Notes: generated from the letters alone by a model not told the origin. A stretch of 64,000 bases of DNA from Actinopolyspora mortivallis DSM 44261 (GCF_000384035.1 NZ_KB913024.1:3479799-3543798), one strand, 5' to 3'; shown: positions 23,116 through 32,426, numbered from the stretch's first letter. A program made the numbers and translations.

Positions 23116-24516
23116 ATGTCGATCAATCTCGAAGCTCCGCCGCGAACCCGGCACCGTGGACTCATACTGGCCACGATGTGCGTAGGAATGTTCCTGGTAC
23201 AGCTCGACGTCACCGTGGTCAACGTCGCGCTGCCGCACATGCGGCTCGGCTTGTCGGCCACGCTCGAACAGCAACAGTGGATCGTCGACAGCTACGCCGT
23301 GGTCCTAGCCAGTCTGCTGCTCGTGGCCGGCGACGTGGGAGACCGCTTCGGGCACCGACGCGTCGTGGTCACCGGGCTGGGCGTGTTCGCCGCTGCCTCG
23401 ATGCTGTGCGCGACCACGCCCGTGATCGAGATGTTGCTGGCCGGACGTGCGATCCAGGGTATCGGCGCGGCCCTGCTCCTGCCCTCAACACTCGCGGTCA
23501 TCACCCACGTCTTCCAGAACAGCGCCGAACGCGCGAAAGCCGTCGGCGTGTGGGCCGGCGTGTCTGCTCTGGCCCTTCCCGCCGGTCCGTTGCTGGGCGG
23601 GGTGCTCGTCGCAGCCCTGGGATGGCGCACGATCTTCTGGATCAACATCCCGATCGTGGCCCTCGCCCTGCCTGCGACCCTGTGGCTGGTCGCCAAACCC
23701 ACCGCACCCGAGACCCGTCGCCGGCTGGATCTTCCCGGCTCGGCCCTGGCCGCGATCACGCTGGCCGCGCTCGTCTACACCGTGATCACCGTCGGACATG
23801 CGGGCATGGGAACCGAAGCGTGGATCAGCGCGGGCATCAGCCTCGTAGCTCTAGTGTGCTTCCTACTGCGGGAACGTTCGGCGAAGGCGCCAATGCTGCC
23901 GCTTTCGCTGCTGCGGGTTCCGGCCTTCGCCGGCGCTAACCTCGTCGCCGCCGCGATGAACCTCGTCGGCATCGGCACCGTGTTCGTCACCACGCTGTAC
24001 CTGCAGAGCGTCCAACACCACTCCCCGCTGGTCGCCGGAGCGCTGATGCTTCCGCTCTTCGCCCCTCTCGCCGCGCTTTCCCCCATCACCGGAAGGCTCA
24101 CAGCCCGCTACGGAGCGCGACTGCCGATGACAGCAGGACTGCTGGTCGGTTCAGCCGGGTCGCTCACCCTGACCCGCCTCACCCCCACCAGTCCCTACCT
24201 CGCTCTGCTTCCCGTGCTCATCGGCCTCGGCATCGGGATGGGGCTGCTCACCGCCGCCGTCGTCTCAGCGGCAGTCGGCGCCGCCCCCGCAGAACGCGCT
24301 GGACTGGCCAGCGGCATCAACAACGCCGCCCGCCAAGCCGCCGGCGCCATGGGCATCGCCCTCTACGGCGCCGTTGCCGGGAACCCCGGACAGAGCGAGA
24401 TTTTCACCGACCACCTGCACACGATCGGCATGCTCGCCTGCGCTCTCTGGATCGGCGCCCTCGCCTTCACGTGGGTCACCGTCCCCCGTCCCGAACAACA
24501 GGCAGCGACGACGTGA
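23116..24516 (+). CDS. MFS drug-exporter-type transporter (DHA2-like)
   Basis: A 466-aa major facilitator protein with about 14 hydrophobic helices. The family motifs are clear: LDVTVVNVALPHM (motif D1) in helix 1, GDRFGHRR (motif A) between helices 2 and 3, and WRTIFWINIP at the end of helix 6 (DHA2 EmrB/QacA type). Proton-driven export of a hydrophobic compound is expected, possibly the product of the neighbouring ThiF-like/carbamoyltransferase genes, though these are convergent with the regulator and not in the same transcript. Divergent from ArsR. Confidence 0.88.
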   Translation: MSINLEAPPRTRHRGLILATMCVGMFLVQLDVTVVNVALPHMRLGLSATLEQQQWIVDSYAVVLASLLLVAGDVGDRFGHRRVVVTGLGVFAAASMLCATTPVIEMLLAGRAIQGIGAALLLPSTLAVITHVFQNSAERAKAVGVWAGVSALALPAGPLLGGVLVAALGWRTIFWINIPIVALALPATLWLVAKPTAPETRRRLDLPGSALAAITLAALVYTVITVGHAGMGTEAWISAGISLVALVCFLLRERSAKAPMLPLSLLRVPAFAGANLVAAAMNLVGIGTVFVTTLYLQSVQHHSPLVAGALMLPLFAPLAALSPITGRLTARYGARLPMTAGLLVGSAGSLTLTRLTPTSPYLALLPVLIGLGIGMGLLTAAVVSAAVGAAPAERAGLASGINNAARQAAGAMGIALYGAVAGNPGQSEIFTDHLHTIGMLACALWIGALAFTWVTVPRPEQQAATT

Positions 24517-24834
24517 CAGCCATCTTCCCGGCCGCTCGAACGATTCCGCGATCCACCCGGGAAGCGGTCAGAGCAAAAGCACTGAAGGTGACGCCCATTT
24601 TGCCTGTCACAACGGGCTCCGAGACGTTCCTGGAACGCAGGAAACGGCTGGCAACCCCCTGGAGGAGCTCAACAGAACCCTGCACGACGTCGTGTTTTCC
24701 GGCGACGGCACCGAGTCCGCCACTCCGGTGAGATCCAGCATGCCGGTCACCATGGACAGATCGTGGGCACCCGCAGCGACAGCCAGCAGCGCCTACCGCA
24801 CGCACCCGCTTATCGAGGTCCGTTCGGAGGCCGC
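24517..24834. other. Non-coding stretch after the MFS gene
   Basis: About 320 bp without a recognisable gene. Short open frames have no family resemblance. Probably decayed sequence preceding the nitrate reductase fragment. Confidence 0.4.
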
Positions 24835-25365
24835 TCGTGTCCGGACTGCCGACGTGCCCAACCACTGTCCCTACCGCGCCCTGCAATGCGGCACCCAGTT
24901 GACACCGGAGCCACACGAGGTGTTGGTGCGACCGACATACTTCCCGGCCAACCAGGGAAAATTGTGTCAGACGGGCTGGAGAGCACCCACGGTGTCGGAT
25001 GTGGCAGACCGTCTGGTGCCTCCGTTGGTGCGACGAGGCGATCGGCTCACCGCCGTGGAGGGGACACCGCCCTGGACGGGGTCGTCACCCGTGTTCGAGC
25101 TATCCGCGATGGGCACGGTGTGCACGGCCTCACGGTCTTCGGCAGCGGTGGGCTGACCGACGAGAAGTCCTATCTGTTGGGCAAATTCGCATACCTGGCG
25201 TAGGGAGTCAGTCAAACCGATTACAACGGCCAGCCCGGTATGTCCTCGGCGGCCTCGGCCGGAATCGCCGCCTTCGGGGTGGACAGGGGGCTGCCATCTC
25301 CGGTTACTGACCTGGCCTGCTCGGAGGGGTCCTGTTAGCTGAGGCCAACCCAGTCGAGACGATGT
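24835..25365 (+). pseudogene. Fragment of an assimilatory nitrate reductase-type molybdopterin oxidoreductase
   Basis: Translated pieces follow the N-terminal order of NasC/NarB-type enzymes. HCPYRALQCGTQL (the 4Fe-4S cluster region, with one cysteine lost), NQGKLCQTGW and LVPPLVRRGDRLTAVEG come first. After a frameshift near 25055 come DTALDGVVTRVRAIRDGHG, FGSGGLTDEKSYLLGKFA, an in-frame TAG at 25201-25203, then DYNGQPGMSSAASAGIAAFGVDRG and, in another frame, LLAEANPVETM. No full-length product is possible. Only the first fifth or so of the gene remains, and it abuts the integrase remnant, so it was cut by a deletion inside the element. Confidence 0.75.
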
Positions 25366-25478
25366 CGCTGCTTGGTCACCGGATCAAGACCGGCCGACAC
25401 CCGGACGCGTAGCGCACCATTCGGCAGTTGATCGATCGCGCCTCGTTGACGACGACGGCCCTTCGAACGCCCAGTCAT
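25335..25478 (-). pseudogene. int: 5' remnant of a tyrosine recombinase (integrase)
   Basis: A 47-codon frame from ATG 25478 ends at TAA 25335-25337. Its first 40 residues (MTGRSKGRRRQRGAIDQLPN, then GALRVRVSAGLDPVTKQRHRL) match the N-terminal arm-binding domain opening of actinomycete phage/AICE integrases. After that the sequence crosses into the nitrate reductase fragment, so core-binding and catalytic domains are gone. It starts 89 bp from the tRNA-Thr and reads away from it, the usual placement of int next to an attachment site. Confidence 0.7.
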
Positions 25479-25491
25479 GGATCCAGAATAA

Positions 25492-25525
25492 GGGCTTCTG
25501 GGTCACAAACTGGGTCATAAAGCCC
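25492..25525. repeat. Short direct and inverted repeats between the integrase remnant and tRNA-Thr
   Basis: TGGGTCACAAA (25499-25509) and TGGGTCATAAA (25511-25521) are near-identical direct repeats enclosed by an inverted pair GGGCTT (25492-25497) and AAGCCC (25520-25525). They sit where integrase arm-type or core-adjacent sites would be expected. Confidence 0.35.
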
Positions 25526-25566
25526 GTCGACACAGGGAACCCGGAATCAAAACCCCAGGTCAATCG

Positions 25567-25642
25567 TGGAGCCGCTGAGGGGACTCGAACCCCTGACCAT
25601 CCGCTTACAAGGCGGGTGCTCTACCGACTGAGCTACAGCGGC
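25567..25642 (-). tRNA. tRNA-Thr (anticodon TGT)
   Basis: The reverse complement folds into a complete cloverleaf: acceptor stem GCCGCTG/CAGCGGC, D arm GCTC-AGTCGGTA-GAGC, anticodon loop CTTGTAA with anticodon TGT in the middle, T arm AGGGG-TTCGAGT-CCCCT, and 3' TCCA (CCA encoded). The outermost anticodon-stem pair is a C-A mismatch; the other four pair. The 3' half is repeated imperfectly at 18928, marking it as the integration target. Confidence 0.93.
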
Positions 25643-26033
25643 ACGCGTGTCTCAACGCACGCCCCTCTCATCCTAATCCCCCACCGGAGACCTCTCGGGC
25701 ACCGGTCCCGCCACGACGACCTTCTCGCCGACCTCGCCGAGGCCTCCGAACGGGCATCCCACGATGCGGTGAATCGCATTCTCGTCGTACCGGGAACGCG
25801 TACGCTCGGGTGTCGGGGCGAGACACCCTCCCTCGTTCCTTTCCACGGAACGACGTGCACGAACACACGTTCGACCCCTCCACTTCCCGCCCCACCAAGG
25901 CGATCGGTCGCCGAAACCGGTGACGGACGACACCATTCGCAAGTGCAACAGTGCGCCCGTGGAGGCCGATTCCAGGGGTGAACAGCGTGATCGACGTTCC
26001 ACGCGCACGGCCAGGCAAGGAGGCACAACAGCA
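25643..26033. other. Intergenic region upstream of the ThrE gene
   Basis: About 390 bp. It holds the tRNA-Thr promoter (minus strand) and the leader of the ThrE gene. An in-frame extension of ThrE back to 25920 is possible, but it is low-complexity and lacks a ribosome site. Nothing else recognised. Confidence 0.4.
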
Positions 26034-27476
26034 GTGGGAATCACGCAGCGCGCACGTGGTGTGCTGCGGCGGCGCGAACCTTCCGAAACCGTCGGGACCC
26101 GCAACGTCGTCTACGGCCCCTCGCTGCCGGACGACTCCACGGTCCACCTCGTCCTGGAGCTCGCCCTGCGCATCGGGGAGATCCAGATGGCCAGCGGCGT
26201 GGGCGCCTCCGACGTCAGCGCCACCATCACCAGCGTCACCGACGCCTACGGCCTCCCCCACTGCGAAGTGGACGTGATCTACACCTCCATCACGGTCTCG
26301 TGCTACCGGGGAACCGAGAACCTGCCCATCACCTCCCTGCGGGTGGTCCGCAACCGTTCGCTGGACTACACGCGCCTGGCCGAGGTCGAGAAGCTGATCC
26401 GTCGCATCACCTCCGGCGAACTCACCACCTCGGACGCCTACGCCGAGCTGGAGACCATCGCCAGGGCCACCCACCCTTTTCCCCGCTGGGTGGCCACCCT
26501 GGCCTGGGCCGGGATGGCGGCCGCGCTGGCGGTGCTGCTCAGCGGAGGCACCATCCCCCAGCTCCCCCTGATCGCGGCCGGGGCCACCGCCCTGGTCGAC
26601 CGGGTCGGCCGGTTCCTCAACCAACGCGGCCTGCCCATCTTCTTCCAGCAGACCGTCGGCGGGGCCGTCGCCACCAGTGTCGCCCTGGCCTTCTACGCCA
26701 CCGGCGTGCTGCCCAACGCGGCACTCGCGGTGGCCGCCAACATCATCGTGCTGCTGTCGGGCATGACCGTGGTGGGCTCCATGCAGGACGCCATCACCGG
26801 CTACAACGTCACCGCGGCCGGGCGCATCGCCGAGCTGGCGCTGACCTCGGCCGGACTGATCTCCGGCGTGGTGCTCTCGCTGTACCTGGCCCAGCGCATC
26901 CTGCCTCCCGAAACGCTCGGCGGCGGGCTGGACCTCGAACAGGCCGGGGGCGGTGTGGTGCTGCTGCCCGGTCTGCTCAAACTTCCGTTGCAGGCCATGG
27001 CGGGAGCCGCCACCTCGGCCTGCTTCGCGCTGGCCAGCTACTCCCCACCCCGCCCGCTGGTCGCGGCCGGGGCCGCCGGGGCCATCGCGGCCAGCATCTT
27101 CCAGCTCATGACGCTGGTCCAGGTCAACACGATCCTCGCCTCGGCGGTGGCCACCACCATCGTGGGTTTCGTGGGCGGGGTGGTCGCCCGCAGACTGCGC
27201 ATCCCCGCCCTGGTGGTCGCGGTCTCCGGTGTGGCCCCGCTGCTGCCGGGACTGGCCACCTACCGGGCGCTGTACGAACTCTCGGTGCAGGGCAACCCCA
27301 CCGGGCTGTCCACCCTGATGGGAGCCGGGGCCACCGGTCTGGCCCTCGGCGCCGGCGTGGTGCTCGGTGAGTTCCTCTCCCAGCCCGTGCGGACCGGCCT
27401 CGGCCGACTGGAACGTCGCATGTCCGGACCGCGCATGTCCGGACCACTGCGCCCCACCGAAAGGAGGCTGGACTGA
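26034..27476 (+). CDS. Threonine/serine exporter of the ThrE family
   Basis: A 480-aa inner-membrane exporter. The soluble N-terminal half carries the ThrE_N pattern (LVLELALRIGEIQMASGVGASDV, then YTSITVSCYRG and VRNRSLDYTRLAEVEKLIRRI), and about ten hydrophobic helices follow from residue 145 onward (PF06738 plus PF12821 in one chain, as in Corynebacterium ThrE). It should export L-threonine and L-serine driven by the proton gradient. GTG 26034 is chosen because AAGGAGG (26017-26023) lies ten bases upstream. Confidence 0.88.
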   Translation: MGITQRARGVLRRREPSETVGTRNVVYGPSLPDDSTVHLVLELALRIGEIQMASGVGASDVSATITSVTDAYGLPHCEVDVIYTSITVSCYRGTENLPITSLRVVRNRSLDYTRLAEVEKLIRRITSGELTTSDAYAELETIARATHPFPRWVATLAWAGMAAALAVLLSGGTIPQLPLIAAGATALVDRVGRFLNQRGLPIFFQQTVGGAVATSVALAFYATGVLPNAALAVAANIIVLLSGMTVVGSMQDAITGYNVTAAGRIAELALTSAGLISGVVLSLYLAQRILPPETLGGGLDLEQAGGGVVLLPGLLKLPLQAMAGAATSACFALASYSPPRPLVAAGAAGAIAASIFQLMTLVQVNTILASAVATTIVGFVGGVVARRLRIPALVVAVSGVAPLLPGLATYRALYELSVQGNPTGLSTLMGAGATGLALGAGVVLGEFLSQPVRTGLGRLERRMSGPRMSGPLRPTERRLD

Positions 27477-27733
27477 GTATGACCACACCCGGTATCCGGA
27501 CCTCCTGGCACTCCGCCACGCGGCGGAACACCGGCCCGCCGTCGGTGACCGGCCCGCCGGGACTCCTCGGGGCAGGCCTGCGGAATATTCCGCGTTTGCC
27601 CCGCACATCCCCGACACGAGTGATCAGGGGCGAGCAGTCCCGTTGCGTCGCTGGAACCACGCGAATCCGATCACGATTGGCTAGTCTCGACAACGGGTAA
27701 CCGATTTCAGGAACCGACCTAGGAGGCAGACCG

Positions 27734-29173
27734 GTGACCAAGGGCAACGCGCCCACGAAAGCTGACTTCGTCGTCGTCGCCAACCGGCTGCCGGTCGACC
27801 TGGAACGTTTGGAGGACGGGACCGAACGGTGGAAACACAGCCCGGGCGGGCTGGTCACCGCTCTGGAACCGTTCCTCCGCGCCCGGCAGGGAGCATGGGT
27901 CGGCTGGCCCGGTGTCCCCGACGTCGACGTCGAACCGTTCACCGACGAGGACATGCGGCTGTACCCGGTGCGGCTCTCCTCGTCCGAGTTCCGGCAGTAC
28001 TACGAGGGTTTCTCCAACGCGACCCTCTGGCCGCTGTACCACGACGTGGTGGTCCCCCCGGTCTTCGACCGTTCCTGGTGGGAGGCCTACCGTCGGGTGA
28101 ACCGCAGGTTCGCCGAGGCCGCCGCCGAGGTCAGCTCCGAAGGGGCGACCGTGTGGATCCAGGACTACCAGCTGCAACTGGTCCCGGCGATGCTGCGCGA
28201 GCTGCGTCCGGACCTGCGGATCGGTTTCTTCCTGCACATCCCCTTCCCGCCCGTCGAGCTGTTCATGCAGCTTCCCTGGCGCACCGAGATCGTGCGCGGG
28301 CTGCTGGGGGCGGACCTGGTCGGTTTCCACCGTCCGGGTGGGGCGCAGAACTTCATGTGGCTGGCCCGCAGGCTCGCTGGGTTCGAGCCCAGTCGCGCCC
28401 AGGTGGGGGTGCGCTCCCGCCCCGGAGTGGTGCGCGTGGGCGACCGGGTGGTGCGCGTGGGTGCCTTCCCCATCTCCATCGCCTCCGGGGAGCTGGACCA
28501 ACTGGCCCGCACCAAGGAGGTCCAGCAGCGTGCCAAGGCCATCCGTGCCGAACTCGGCAACCCGCGCAAGATCATGCTCGGCGTCGACCGGTTGGACTAC
28601 ACCAAGGGGATCGACGTGCGGCTGGACGCCGTGTACGAGCTGCTGGCCGAGGGCCACGCCACGGTGGAGGACGTGGCGATGATCCAGATCGCCACCCCCA
28701 GCCGGGAACGCGTCGAGCACTACAAGCAGATGCGCGAGGACATCGAGCGCAAGGTCGGCAGCATCAACGGCGAGTTCGGGCGGGTCGGTCACCCGGCCGT
28801 GCACTACCTGCACACCTCGGTCGACCGTAAGGACCTCGTGGCCTTCTACTGCGCCGCCGACGTGATGATCGTTACTCCCGTGCGTGACGGCATGAACCTG
28901 GTCTGCAAGGAGTACGTGGCATGCCGTAACGACCTCGGGGGTAGTCTTGTCCTGAGTGAGTTCGCCGGCGCGGCCGCCGAACTCACCAGCGCGCTGCTGG
29001 TCAACCCGCACGATCTGGACGGGGTCAAGGACGCGATGCTCGCGGCCCTGAACATCGATCACGCGGAAGGCCGCCGTAGGATGCGTGCATTGCGTAGGCA
29101 AGTGCTCACGCACGATGTCGACCGTTGGGCGCGGTCGTTCCTCGAGGCGCTGGGGGCTTCGCCGACCGGCTAG
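27734..29173 (+). CDS. otsA: Alpha,alpha-trehalose-phosphate synthase (UDP-forming)
   Basis: A 479-aa GT20 glycosyltransferase making trehalose 6-phosphate from UDP-glucose (or another NDP-glucose) and glucose 6-phosphate. Visible signatures: [11 protein letters not shown] and [11 protein letters not shown] at the N-terminus, [33 protein letters not shown], and in the C-terminal half [31 protein letters not shown] and [13 protein letters not shown], which line the donor and acceptor sites in OtsA. GTG 27734 follows AGGAGGCAG. Its partner phosphatase is the next gene, 650 bp downstream. Confidence 0.95.
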   Translation: MTKGNAPTKADFVVVANRLPVDLERLEDGTERWKHSPGGLVTALEPFLRARQGAWVGWPGVPDVDVEPFTDEDMRLYPVRLSSSEFRQYYEGFSNATLWPLYHDVVVPPVFDRSWWEAYRRVNRRFAEAAAEVSSEGATVWIQDYQLQLVPAMLRELRPDLRIGFFLHIPFPPVELFMQLPWRTEIVRGLLGADLVGFHRPGGAQNFMWLARRLAGFEPSRAQVGVRSRPGVVRVGDRVVRVGAFPISIASGELDQLARTKEVQQRAKAIRAELGNPRKIMLGVDRLDYTKGIDVRLDAVYELLAEGHATVEDVAMIQIATPSRERVEHYKQMREDIERKVGSINGEFGRVGHPAVHYLHTSVDRKDLVAFYCAADVMIVTPVRDGMNLVCKEYVACRNDLGGSLVLSEFAGAAAELTSALLVNPHDLDGVKDAMLAALNIDHAEGRRRMRALRRQVLTHDVDRWARSFLEALGASPTG

Positions 29174-29826
29174 AGTAAGCGACGGCAGGCTTAGAGAGGC
29201 CTTTCGGAATGTTCTCGGTGGGGTGCTCGGCCGCTGCGGGGCGAGGGGCTCCGGGCAGTGAGTTCGACGCGCCGCGACACGGCGGAGCACGCGGGGAGCA
29301 CGAGTGCTCCGTGCTCCGCCGCGAACCCGGCACCCTTCCCCGCGACCGCGCCCGCGGAACCGGGTTCGGGTTTCCGGAGGACCTCTTCGGCGCCCCCACG
29401 GCGCCTCCCGTCGGAGGGGTGGAACACGGCACGGCCGAGGCGGGGCACGTCCCCCGTGCCCACCGGCGTCGTGTTCCGTTCTCCAACCGCGGGGCGCCCG
29501 GAACACCTGCCGTCCAGACGCACGACGCGGCTCGGGAGCAACGCCGCCCGTCGAACCCGAGCGGGTACCGGGCCATACCCTCGACCCGGAGAACCGGAAC
29601 GCCCCACCGGGCGGTGCACCGTCCGGGCGGAGGACGGCCCACCGAGCACGCGAGCCGACTCCGGAACAGACTTTTAGAGCCGGCTGAATCACCACGTCAA
29701 TAACGACGCACCGGATCGATCCACAGGGGGCACCGTGCGAGGAGGCCACCCCGACGGGGCCGACGAGCACCCCTCTCACCAGGGTCGATCCCGCCCTCAT
29801 ACCAACCCGACGACCTCAACAGGAGT
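29174..29826. other. Long gap between otsA and the phosphatase-trehalase gene, with a large hairpin
   Basis: About 650 bp with no supported gene; open frames on both strands are low-complexity and match nothing I know. At 29281-29320 lies an inverted repeat: outer arms GGCGGAGCAC and GTGCTCCGCC (10 bp, perfect), inner arms GGAGCA and TGCTCC around a CGAG loop, with a four-base bulge on the left. It could end otsA transcription or regulate the downstream gene. Confidence 0.5.
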
Positions 29827-29832
29827 GTGGCG

Positions 29833-32394
29833 TTGACCGCCGAAGCCCTCCCCGCCGAGCTTCGTCGCATGATCGTGCAGCTCGCGCGCACACCTCGGCT
29901 GCTGGTCGCCTGCGACTACGACGGCACCCTGGCACCGATCGTGGGGGATCCGAGCCAGGCCAAACCCCTGCCCGAATCGGTCCACGCGATGCGTTCCCTG
30001 GCGGCGCTGCCGACCACCACCACCGCGGTCATCTCCGGCAGGGCGCTGCGTGACCTGGCCACCCTCTCCCGACTTCCCGCGGAGGTCCACCTGGTCGGCA
30101 GCCACGGTTCCGAGTTCGACGTCGGATTCGTCCACGAGCTGGACCCGGACACGACCCGGTTGCGTACCCAGCTGCAACGCAGCGTGCAGGACATCACGCG
30201 GGACCAGCCCGGCATCATCCTCGAACCGAAACCCGCCAGTGTGGCGATACACGTGCGCCGCGCCGAGCCGGAGGTCGGCGAGGCGGTGCTGGACGAACTC
30301 CGCTCCGGCCCGGCCACCTGGGAAGGTGTGCAGGTCACCGAGGGCAAGTCGGTGATGGAACTGGCCGTGGTGGAAACGCACAAGGGCAACGCCTTCGAGG
30401 CGCTACGCCACCAGGTCGGCTCCACCGGGGCGATCTTCCTCGGTGACGACGTCACCGACGAGACCGTGTTCGGCACCCTGTCCGGCCCGGACATCGGGAT
30501 CAAGGTCGGCGAGGGTGACACCCTCGCCCACTACCGCGTGGCCGACACCACCGGGGTGGCCACGGTGCTGGCGATGCTGATGGAGGAGCGCCGCGCCTGG
30601 CTCTACGGGGAGCAGGCCCCGGCCATCGAACGTCTGTCCATGCTCGCCAACGAGCGCACCGTGGCGCTGCTCACCCCGGACGCGCGTGTCACCTGGATGT
30701 GCCATCCGGGGCCGGACTCGGCCGCGGTGTTCGCCGACCTGCTCGGCGGCCCCTCGGCCGGGCACTTCTCCGTCAGCCCGGCCACGCCGCAGTACGACAA
30801 CGGCAACGGTTCCCCCCGTAGCGTGCTGCCCCTCGGCCAGCGTTACGTGCCGGGGACGATGACGGTGGAGACCCGCTGGTCCCGGCTGCTGGTCACCGAC
30901 TACCTGGAACACGGCAGGGACGCCCACCACACCGACCTGATCCGGGTCATCAGCGGCAGTACCCGGGCCGTGGTGGACTTCGTGCCGCGCCCGGAGTTCG
31001 GGCAGGTGCCGGTGCGGCTCACCGCCGAGCCCGGTGGGTTGCGGGTGCACGGGACCTCCGAGCCGATGGTGCTGTACTCGCCCGGTGTGCAGTGGCGGAT
31101 CAGCTCCGACGGTATGCACGAGGCGGCCCAGGCCGAGCTGGAGCTGTCGGAGGACTCCCCGACCGTGCTGGAACTGCGCTGCGGCACCGAGGAACTAGCC
31201 CCCTCGGACACTCCCGAACCCCAGAGGCGCACGGCGGCGAACAACTACTGGACGACGTGGTTGGAGCGGCTGCGGCTGCCCGAGGTGGAACCCGATCTGG
31301 TGGCGCGTTCCGCGTTGACCCTGCGGGGGCTGTGCAACACCGACACCGGCGGGATCATGGCCGCGGCCACCACCTCGCTACCCGAGGAGATCGGGGGGGT
31401 GCGCAACTGGGACTACCGCTACTGCTGGCTGCGTGACGGTGCGATGAGCGCCCGGGCGCTGGTCTCACTCGGCTCCACCGAGGAGGCCGAGGCCTTCCTG
31501 GACTGGCTGCACCGGGTGATGGACAGCCTGCCCGGCCCGGAGCGGCTGCACCCGCTGTACTCGCTGGCCGGGGGAACCCTGGGCCCCGAGGCGGTGATCG
31601 ACACCCTGCCCGGTTACGCGGGTTCCCGACCGGTGCGTGTGGGCAACCTGGCCGACCAGCAGGTGCAGCTGGACGTGTTCGGTCCGGTGGTGGAGCTGGC
31701 GGCCGATCTGGCCGTGACCCGTGGTGAACTGCGCGAGGCCGACTGGGAACTGGTCAAGGGCATGGCCGAGGCGGTCTCCCGGCGCTGGTTCGAACCCGAC
31801 CACGGGATCTGGGAGGAACGTGACGTGCCGCGTCACCACGTCTACTCCAAGGTGATGTGCTGGGTCACCATCGACCGGGCGCTCAAACTGGCCGCCCAGT
31901 ACGGGCGTTCCGCCGACCCGAGCTGGATGCAGCTGCGGGAACAGATCGCCGAGGACGTGCTCAAGAACGGCTGGCACCCGGATGTCCAGGCCTTCACCAC
32001 CGCCTACGAGGGCTCCGACCTGGACGCAGCCTCGTTGCACGTGGGGCTCTCCGGGCTGATCGACCCCGTCGACGAGCGTTTCCGCTCCACGGTGACCGCC
32101 ATCGAGTCCGAACTGCGCAGCGGCTCCACCGTCTACCGCTACCGCAGGGACGACGGCCTTCCCGGCACCGAGGGCGGGTTCCACCTGTGCGCCACGTGGC
32201 TCGTCGAGGCATACCTGCTCACCGGAAGGCGCACCGAGGCCGAGGAGCTGTTCCAACAGCTCGTGAACAACGCGGGGCCGACCGGGCTGCTGCCCGAGGA
32301 GTACGACCCGATCGCCGAGCGTTCGCTGGGCAACCACCCGCAGGCCTACTCGCATCTGGGACTGATCCGCTGCGCCCAGCTGCTGTCCGAGTGA
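29833..32394 (+). CDS. Trehalose-phosphatase fused to a GH15 glycoside hydrolase (trehalase-like)
   Basis: An 853-aa two-domain protein. Residues 1-255 are a HAD trehalose-6-phosphate phosphatase (OtsB): nucleophile motif CDYDGTLAPI, then VISGRALRDL, and GDDVTDE for Mg. Residues 265-853 are a complete GH15 domain, with NWDYRYCWLRDG, a catalytic-type HGIWEER and a C-terminal GLLPEEYDP containing the second glutamate, as in mycobacterial trehalase and glucoamylases. Domain one makes trehalose; domain two would be expected to hydrolyse it or an alpha-glucan. TTG 29833 is preferred because AGGAG lies seven bases before it; GTG 29827 is the alternative. A hairpin follows. Confidence 0.9.
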   Translation: MTAEALPAELRRMIVQLARTPRLLVACDYDGTLAPIVGDPSQAKPLPESVHAMRSLAALPTTTTAVISGRALRDLATLSRLPAEVHLVGSHGSEFDVGFVHELDPDTTRLRTQLQRSVQDITRDQPGIILEPKPASVAIHVRRAEPEVGEAVLDELRSGPATWEGVQVTEGKSVMELAVVETHKGNAFEALRHQVGSTGAIFLGDDVTDETVFGTLSGPDIGIKVGEGDTLAHYRVADTTGVATVLAMLMEERRAWLYGEQAPAIERLSMLANERTVALLTPDARVTWMCHPGPDSAAVFADLLGGPSAGHFSVSPATPQYDNGNGSPRSVLPLGQRYVPGTMTVETRWSRLLVTDYLEHGRDAHHTDLIRVISGSTRAVVDFVPRPEFGQVPVRLTAEPGGLRVHGTSEPMVLYSPGVQWRISSDGMHEAAQAELELSEDSPTVLELRCGTEELAPSDTPEPQRRTAANNYWTTWLERLRLPEVEPDLVARSALTLRGLCNTDTGGIMAAATTSLPEEIGGVRNWDYRYCWLRDGAMSARALVSLGSTEEAEAFLDWLHRVMDSLPGPERLHPLYSLAGGTLGPEAVIDTLPGYAGSRPVRVGNLADQQVQLDVFGPVVELAADLAVTRGELREADWELVKGMAEAVSRRWFEPDHGIWEERDVPRHHVYSKVMCWVTIDRALKLAAQYGRSADPSWMQLREQIAEDVLKNGWHPDVQAFTTAYEGSDLDAASLHVGLSGLIDPVDERFRSTVTAIESELRSGSTVYRYRRDDGLPGTEGGFHLCATWLVEAYLLTGRRTEAEELFQQLVNNAGPTGLLPEEYDPIAERSLGNHPQAYSHLGLIRCAQLLSE

Positions 32395-32426
32395 CGCCTC
32401 CGGCGTATCGACGGGGTCCGGTTCCT

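Larger units (their letters stand above)
18928..25612. mobile_element. Decayed integrative element in tRNA-Thr
   Basis: Bounded by the partial tRNA-Thr copy (18928-18965) and the intact tRNA-Thr (25567-25642), with a truncated tyrosine integrase next to the tRNA. It is about 6.7 kb. Within it are two short minus-strand genes, the ThiF-like/carbamoyltransferase pair, an ArsR/MFS divergent pair and a nitrate reductase pseudogene. No replication, transfer or excisionase gene is visible, and only the first 40 or so residues of the integrase remain, so it is probably fixed. An AT-rich segment (about 20040-20300) and looser codon choice in the ThiF-like gene support foreign origin. The exact boundaries are inferred from the repeats. 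Confidence 0.65.

Noticed and set aside
25668..27617. A 649-aa minus-strand frame over ThrE
   Set aside because: Antisense shadow with Gln/His/Gly/Arg bias.
29209..29703. Plus-strand frame between otsA and the phosphatase-trehalase gene
   Set aside because: Low-complexity, no ribosome site, no similarity; three overlapping frames on both strands are equally open, as expected from GC bias.
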